In this document: piece after piece, positions 6,344-8,878 of the stretch
How positions within the stretch are numbered: the stretch's first letter is position 1
How the letters are laid out: each line of letters begins with the position of its first letter
NCBI GenBank assembly: GCA_003645975.1
Contig: QNDP01000039.1
Coordinates: 1 to 8,878, forward strand
DNA from: Candidatus Hydrothermota bacterium
Lineage (GTDB): Bacteria; Hydrothermota; Hydrothermia; B15-G9
Direction of reading: 5' to 3'
DNA length: 8,878 nucleotides
Made by a program: the position numbers and the translations under genes
The notes under the pieces: model-generated
What the model was told of the DNA's origin: nothing
Databases searched by the model: none
The model's input: only the letters and a program-made list of their open reading frames with translations

Positions 6344-7133
6344 TGCCTTTCTCCTTCCTGCTTCTCAAAAATTGCTCCAATTTTTGGGCGCGCTCAGTTC
6401 CGCCGAACACGGAGAACCGTGTAACGATTTCGTCGATGTCATAACCTTTTTCCACAAGCAGGTCGGCTTCAGATGCCCAGTTCTCCTCGCGGATCGGTCC
6501 CCAACATCCGATGCAGCCTATGTTCAACGAAGGACATATCGCTCCACAACCTGCATTCGTCAACGGTCCCAAACATATCTGTCCTTTGAGCAGCAAGCAT
6601 TCGTTTTCTTTCCATCTGCACTCGGCGCAAACAGGGTAATCCGGGGTTCTCGGTATCACGCCATGAGCCAGTTTTCCTGCCAACTTTAGGAACGGCTCCT
6701 TTTCGATCGGACATCCGTGCAGCACGGCGTCCACCTTGACATAGGCAGAGAGCGGCTTTGGTTCGAGCGGTTTAGACAATGTAACCGCATTTTCACGGCC
6801 GTAAACTCGTTTGTAGCGTTCAATCCACTCCTCTCCGCCGCGAAACATCGCCTGAACGCCGCCGTAAATCGCACAATGTCCAATTGCGACAAGGATTTTG
6901 CTTTTCTTACGGATGGCCAACAGCTCTTCGAGGTCTTTTTCGGTTGAAACAGAGCCTTCGACGAAGGCGACATCGAGCTGCACGTTCTCATCCTTCTCCC
7001 GTGAGGCCATGACGAAGGACTTGATCTCGAAGATGTCGAAAAGTTTTAAAAGCTCATCCTCACAGTTGAGGATGTTCAATTGGTCTCCGGCGCAGCCGGT
7101 AAGACCATAAATCCCGATTTTTGGCTTGCCCAT
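6336..7133 (-). CDS. hydD: [NiFe] hydrogenase small (delta) subunit, group 3b sulfhydrogenase type
   Basis: Relays electrons between the Ni-Fe site of HydA and the HydB/HydG diaphorase module through FeS clusters. The 265-aa product starts IGIYGLTGCAGDQLNILN. Twelve cysteines are present: C14, C24, C87, C141 and a C-terminal group C169, C172, C179, C187, C196, C200, C207 and C210, which gives eight ligands for the medial and distal clusters. The proximal cluster would use C14, C87 and C141, but its fourth expected ligand (the second Cys of the usual C-x-x-C) is D17. This may be a direct Asp ligand, or C24 may compensate. There is no Tat signal, consistent with a cytoplasmic enzyme. The frame extends to 7235, but the ATG at 7133 is preceded by AGGAGG at suitable spacing and begins the family N-terminus. 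It starts 10 bases after the gamma-subunit stop and overlaps the large-subunit start by 8 bases. Confidence 0.94.
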   Translation of the reverse strand: MGKPKIGIYGLTGCAGDQLNILNCEDELLKLFDIFEIKSFVMASREKDENVQLDVAFVEGSVSTEKDLEELLAIRKKSKILVAIGHCAIYGGVQAMFRGGEEWIERYKRVYGRENAVTLSKPLEPKPLSAYVKVDAVLHGCPIEKEPFLKLAGKLAHGVIPRTPDYPVCAECRWKENECLLLKGQICLGPLTNAGCGAICPSLNIGCIGCWGPIREENWASEADLLVEKGYDIDEIVTRFSVFGGTERAQKLEQFLRSRKEKGNG

Positions 7134-7138
7134 GACAT

Positions 7139-7144
7139 CCTCCT
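7139..7144 (-). promoter_or_regulatory. Ribosome-binding site of the hydrogenase small-subunit gene
   Basis: A full-consensus AGGAGG on the minus strand, five bases before the ATG at 7133 and touching the stop codon of the preceding gamma-subunit gene. It decides the start against longer in-frame alternatives inside the upstream gene. Confidence 0.85.
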
Positions 7145-8049
7145 CAGATAAGTGTCCTGATGTTTTTGACATCCCAGAGGGTGAAGACAGGGCCATCGAC
7201 ACAGGTGTATTTGTGTTCCACCACACACTGGCCACACTTGCCCATGCCGCATTTCATTCTCCGCTCCAGTGTCATGAAAATCTGGTCTTCAGGGATGTTC
7301 AGCTTTAGGAACTCCTCGACGACATACTTATACATGACTGGCGGCCCGCACACTATGGCAACTGTATTGCGCCCATCGACTTTCACATATTTGAAGAGCG
7401 TGGTAACGACACCGATGTCAAACGGCCATAGTCCGGTCGGGTCTGCGTCAACGGTCAGGTAGCATTCAAAATCGTCCCTCTCCTTCATCCTGAAGAACTC
7501 TTCGCGGAAGAGCATCTCATCCGGCGTCTTTGCGCCGTAAAGGTAAAATATGCGGCCGAACCTGTCCCTGTAATCGAGGGCATAAAGCAATACGGAGCGA
7601 AGCGGAGCGACACCGAGACCGCCTGCGACAAACAGGAGGTCTTTGCCATACATCCGTTCGACAGGAAATCCGTTGCCGAACGGTCCTCTGAGCCACACGA
7701 AATCGTTCTCTTTCAGTTCAAACAGCTTGCTTGTAAGCCTTCCGACCTTTCTTATGCAGAACTCAAAGAGGCCGGGACGTGTGGGCGTGGATGTTATAGA
7801 AAACGGCGCTTCTCCGACATTCGGGAGCGAGAGCATCATAAACTGTCCGGGCTTATAGCTGGTAGTCCAGCACATAACTTTTTCGGGATCGCACAATCTG
7901 ACTTGAAAGAATCGCACATCACGGGTCAAATCGAATTTTCTGACAATTCGCGCCCGTTCAGGAAGATACGGGTTCGCACTTTTCGGCTCTTGGATTAGAT
8001 CGCAAAATGCTTGAGCCCCAGTATTTTCAATTGTTGACTTGGTAAACAT
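7144..8049 (-). CDS. hydG: FAD/NAD(P)-binding oxidoreductase, sulfhydrogenase gamma subunit type
   Basis: Exchanges electrons between the hydrogenase FeS chain and NAD(P)(H), and in the archaeal enzyme is part of the module linked to sulfur reduction. The 301-aa product has the ferredoxin-NADP reductase plan: an FAD-binding barrel with KPGQFMMLSL (67-75) and PFSI (82-85), GPFGNGFP (122-129), the nucleotide-binding AGGLGVAPLR (142-151), and CGPPVM (234-239). The C-terminus carries a [2Fe-2S] site, C267-x4-C272-x2-C275-x7-C283, as in dihydroorotate dehydrogenase electron-transfer subunits and HydG. I choose the ATG at 8049 because AGGGAGGT precedes it by six bases; an in-frame start at 8079 is less well supported. 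The gene overlaps the beta-subunit 3' end by 23 bases and ends 10 bases before the small-subunit gene. Whether NADH or NADPH is preferred cannot be told. PyrK- or AsrB-type proteins share the fold, but the context decides for the hydrogenase. Confidence 0.94.
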   Translation of the reverse strand: MFTKSTIENTGAQAFCDLIQEPKSANPYLPERARIVRKFDLTRDVRFFQVRLCDPEKVMCWTTSYKPGQFMMLSLPNVGEAPFSITSTPTRPGLFEFCIRKVGRLTSKLFELKENDFVWLRGPFGNGFPVERMYGKDLLFVAGGLGVAPLRSVLLYALDYRDRFGRIFYLYGAKTPDEMLFREEFFRMKERDDFECYLTVDADPTGLWPFDIGVVTTLFKYVKVDGRNTVAIVCGPPVMYKYVVEEFLKLNIPEDQIFMTLERRMKCGMGKCGQCVVEHKYTCVDGPVFTLWDVKNIRTLI

Positions 8050-8878
8050 GGGAGACCTCCCTTCTTGCCCAAAAGGCATCGTTTTCTTCTTTCAAAAGTG
8101 CCTTTGCCACTGTAAGGACATTGATGTCAACAGGACAACTGACGACACATCTACCGCAGCCGACACAGGCCGGGCTGCCGTATTCGCTCATGAATCCCAC
8201 CAACTTGTGGGTATACCAAAGTTTTAACCTTTCGGAGCGTGCTTTACGGAAGTTGTGGCCACCAGCCACCATCGAATACTCGCGGAAGACACAGGAATAC
8301 CAATATCTCTGACGGTTCATCTCATCGGTTTTGATGTCATATTCGTCCTCTATGTCGAAGCAAGTGCATGTGGGACAGACCATTGTGCATGTGCCACAGC
8401 TCAGGCATGCCTCGCCCATCTTCTCCCACACCGGCAGATCGTAGCTAAAGCTGACAATCTCCGGCATGCCTTCGAGATCGATAGAAACTTTGAAAGCATT
8501 GTCCCTCTTTTTTCGCCAAGCGATGTAATCGTCGATGTCCTCTTGGGTGACATCGTCGAGTAAATTGTGAAGATGTTTTATCGCCTCGTCGCCTTTGGGA
8601 GAGCCGATCCAGACAAGAAACCTATCGCCGAGATCGGTCAGGAAAAGGTCGAATCCTTCGTTTACCGTCGATGTGTCGGTCAGGTGGCAGAAACAATATT
8701 CGTCCGGAATGCAGGAGAGTCCGACTATGAGCGTCGCTTCACGGTTCGCTATGTAATACGGGTCGGGATAGATCCTGGTGTAGAACTTGTGATAGATGTT
8801 GAGCGCGTGGATCTCGCAAGGGTGGAGTCCAAAAATGACGCGTTTGACCACCTCTTTGTGCTCGGTCCATCTGTTGTC
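8027..8878 (-). CDS. hydB: 4Fe-4S dicluster protein, sulfhydrogenase beta subunit type (5' part missing)
   Basis: Iron-sulfur electron-transfer subunit that joins the hydrogenase small subunit to the flavin subunit; related to the alpha subunit of anaerobic sulfite reductase (AsrA). The frame is open to the right edge, so the start is outside; 283 residues are visible, most of a protein usually around 340-370 aa. Numbering visible residues, two ferredoxin-type sites are clear: C158-x2-C161-x2-C164-x3-C168-P, followed by extra cysteines at 171 and 173, and C238-x2-C241-x2-C244-x3-C248-P. Upstream, the HPCEIHA (19-25) and LSCIPDEYCFC (54-64) segments are typical of the HydB/AsrA N-terminal domain, and their cysteines may bind a further cluster or metal. 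The 3' end overlaps the gamma-subunit gene by 23 bases. An in-frame GTG at 8851 is internal, because the family sequence continues beyond it to the edge. The hydB assignment relies on the gene order as well as on the motifs. Confidence 0.9.
   Translation of the reverse strand, partial: DNRWTEHKEVVKRVIFGLHPCEIHALNIYHKFYTRIYPDPYYIANREATLIVGLSCIPDEYCFCHLTDTSTVNEGFDLFLTDLGDRFLVWIGSPKGDEAIKHLHNLLDDVTQEDIDDYIAWRKKRDNAFKVSIDLEGMPEIVSFSYDLPVWEKMGEACLSCGTCTMVCPTCTCFDIEDEYDIKTDEMNRQRYWYSCVFREYSMVAGGHNFRKARSERLKLWYTHKLVGFMSEYGSPACVGCGRCVVSCPVDINVLTVAKALLKEENDAFWARREVSHVYQVNN

Noticed and set aside
8050..8061. Inverted repeat GGGAG/CTCCC covering the ribosome-binding site of the gamma-subunit gene
   Set aside because: The arms leave only a 2-base loop, too tight for a stable hairpin, and the repeat follows simply from a strong Shine-Dalgarno sequence next to CTCCC. 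Not enough to claim regulation.
8849..8851. GTG as start of a complete 274-residue beta subunit
   Set aside because: The family-like sequence continues in frame upstream to the window edge and the known proteins are longer, so the gene is truncated by the window rather than starting here.

Overview
All recognisable genes lie on the minus strand, so the window reads from its right-hand end to its left. It looks like chromosomal DNA of an anaerobic, H2-metabolising Gram-negative bacterium. The outer envelope is implied by an LptF/LptG-type lipopolysaccharide-export permease, a predicted outer-membrane beta-barrel and an L,D-transpeptidase. Anaerobiosis is implied by a cytoplasmic group 3b-type [NiFe] hydrogenase. 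I cannot assign a phylum; an uncultured bacterial lineage is plausible, but that is a guess.

Region 1 (8878 down to 4645) is a hydrogenase operon in the hydB-hydG-hydD-hydA order known from archaeal sulfhydrogenases. It comprises an iron-sulfur beta subunit (cut by the window edge), a flavin and NAD(P)-binding gamma subunit with a C-terminal [2Fe-2S] site, the hydrogenase small subunit, the Ni-binding large subunit, and a dedicated maturation protease. Genes overlap or are separated by only a few bases. Electrons would pass between the Ni-Fe site (HydA), the FeS clusters of HydD, the FeS clusters of HydB and the FAD of HydG, and so NAD(P)(H). The small subunit is unusual: one of the four expected proximal-cluster cysteines is an aspartate.

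Region 2 (4644 to 4356) is a non-coding stretch holding a clear rho-independent terminator for the hydrogenase operon, then an AT-rich segment and the leader of the next gene.

Region 3 (4355 down to 1) is a tightly packed second gene set, probably one operon. It contains a YkuD-type L,D-transpeptidase, an LptF/LptG permease, an outer-membrane beta-barrel whose start overlaps the permease stop (ATGA), the ribosome-assembly GTPase Era, and the start of a Uma2-family (PD-(D/E)xK-like) protein that runs off the left edge. The first three are envelope genes; Era is housekeeping; the Uma2 gene is the most likely accessory gene.

I see no tRNA, rRNA, CRISPR array or insertion sequence. The points most worth following up are the Cys-to-Asp change in the hydrogenase small subunit and the unassigned barrel coupled to the Lpt permease.
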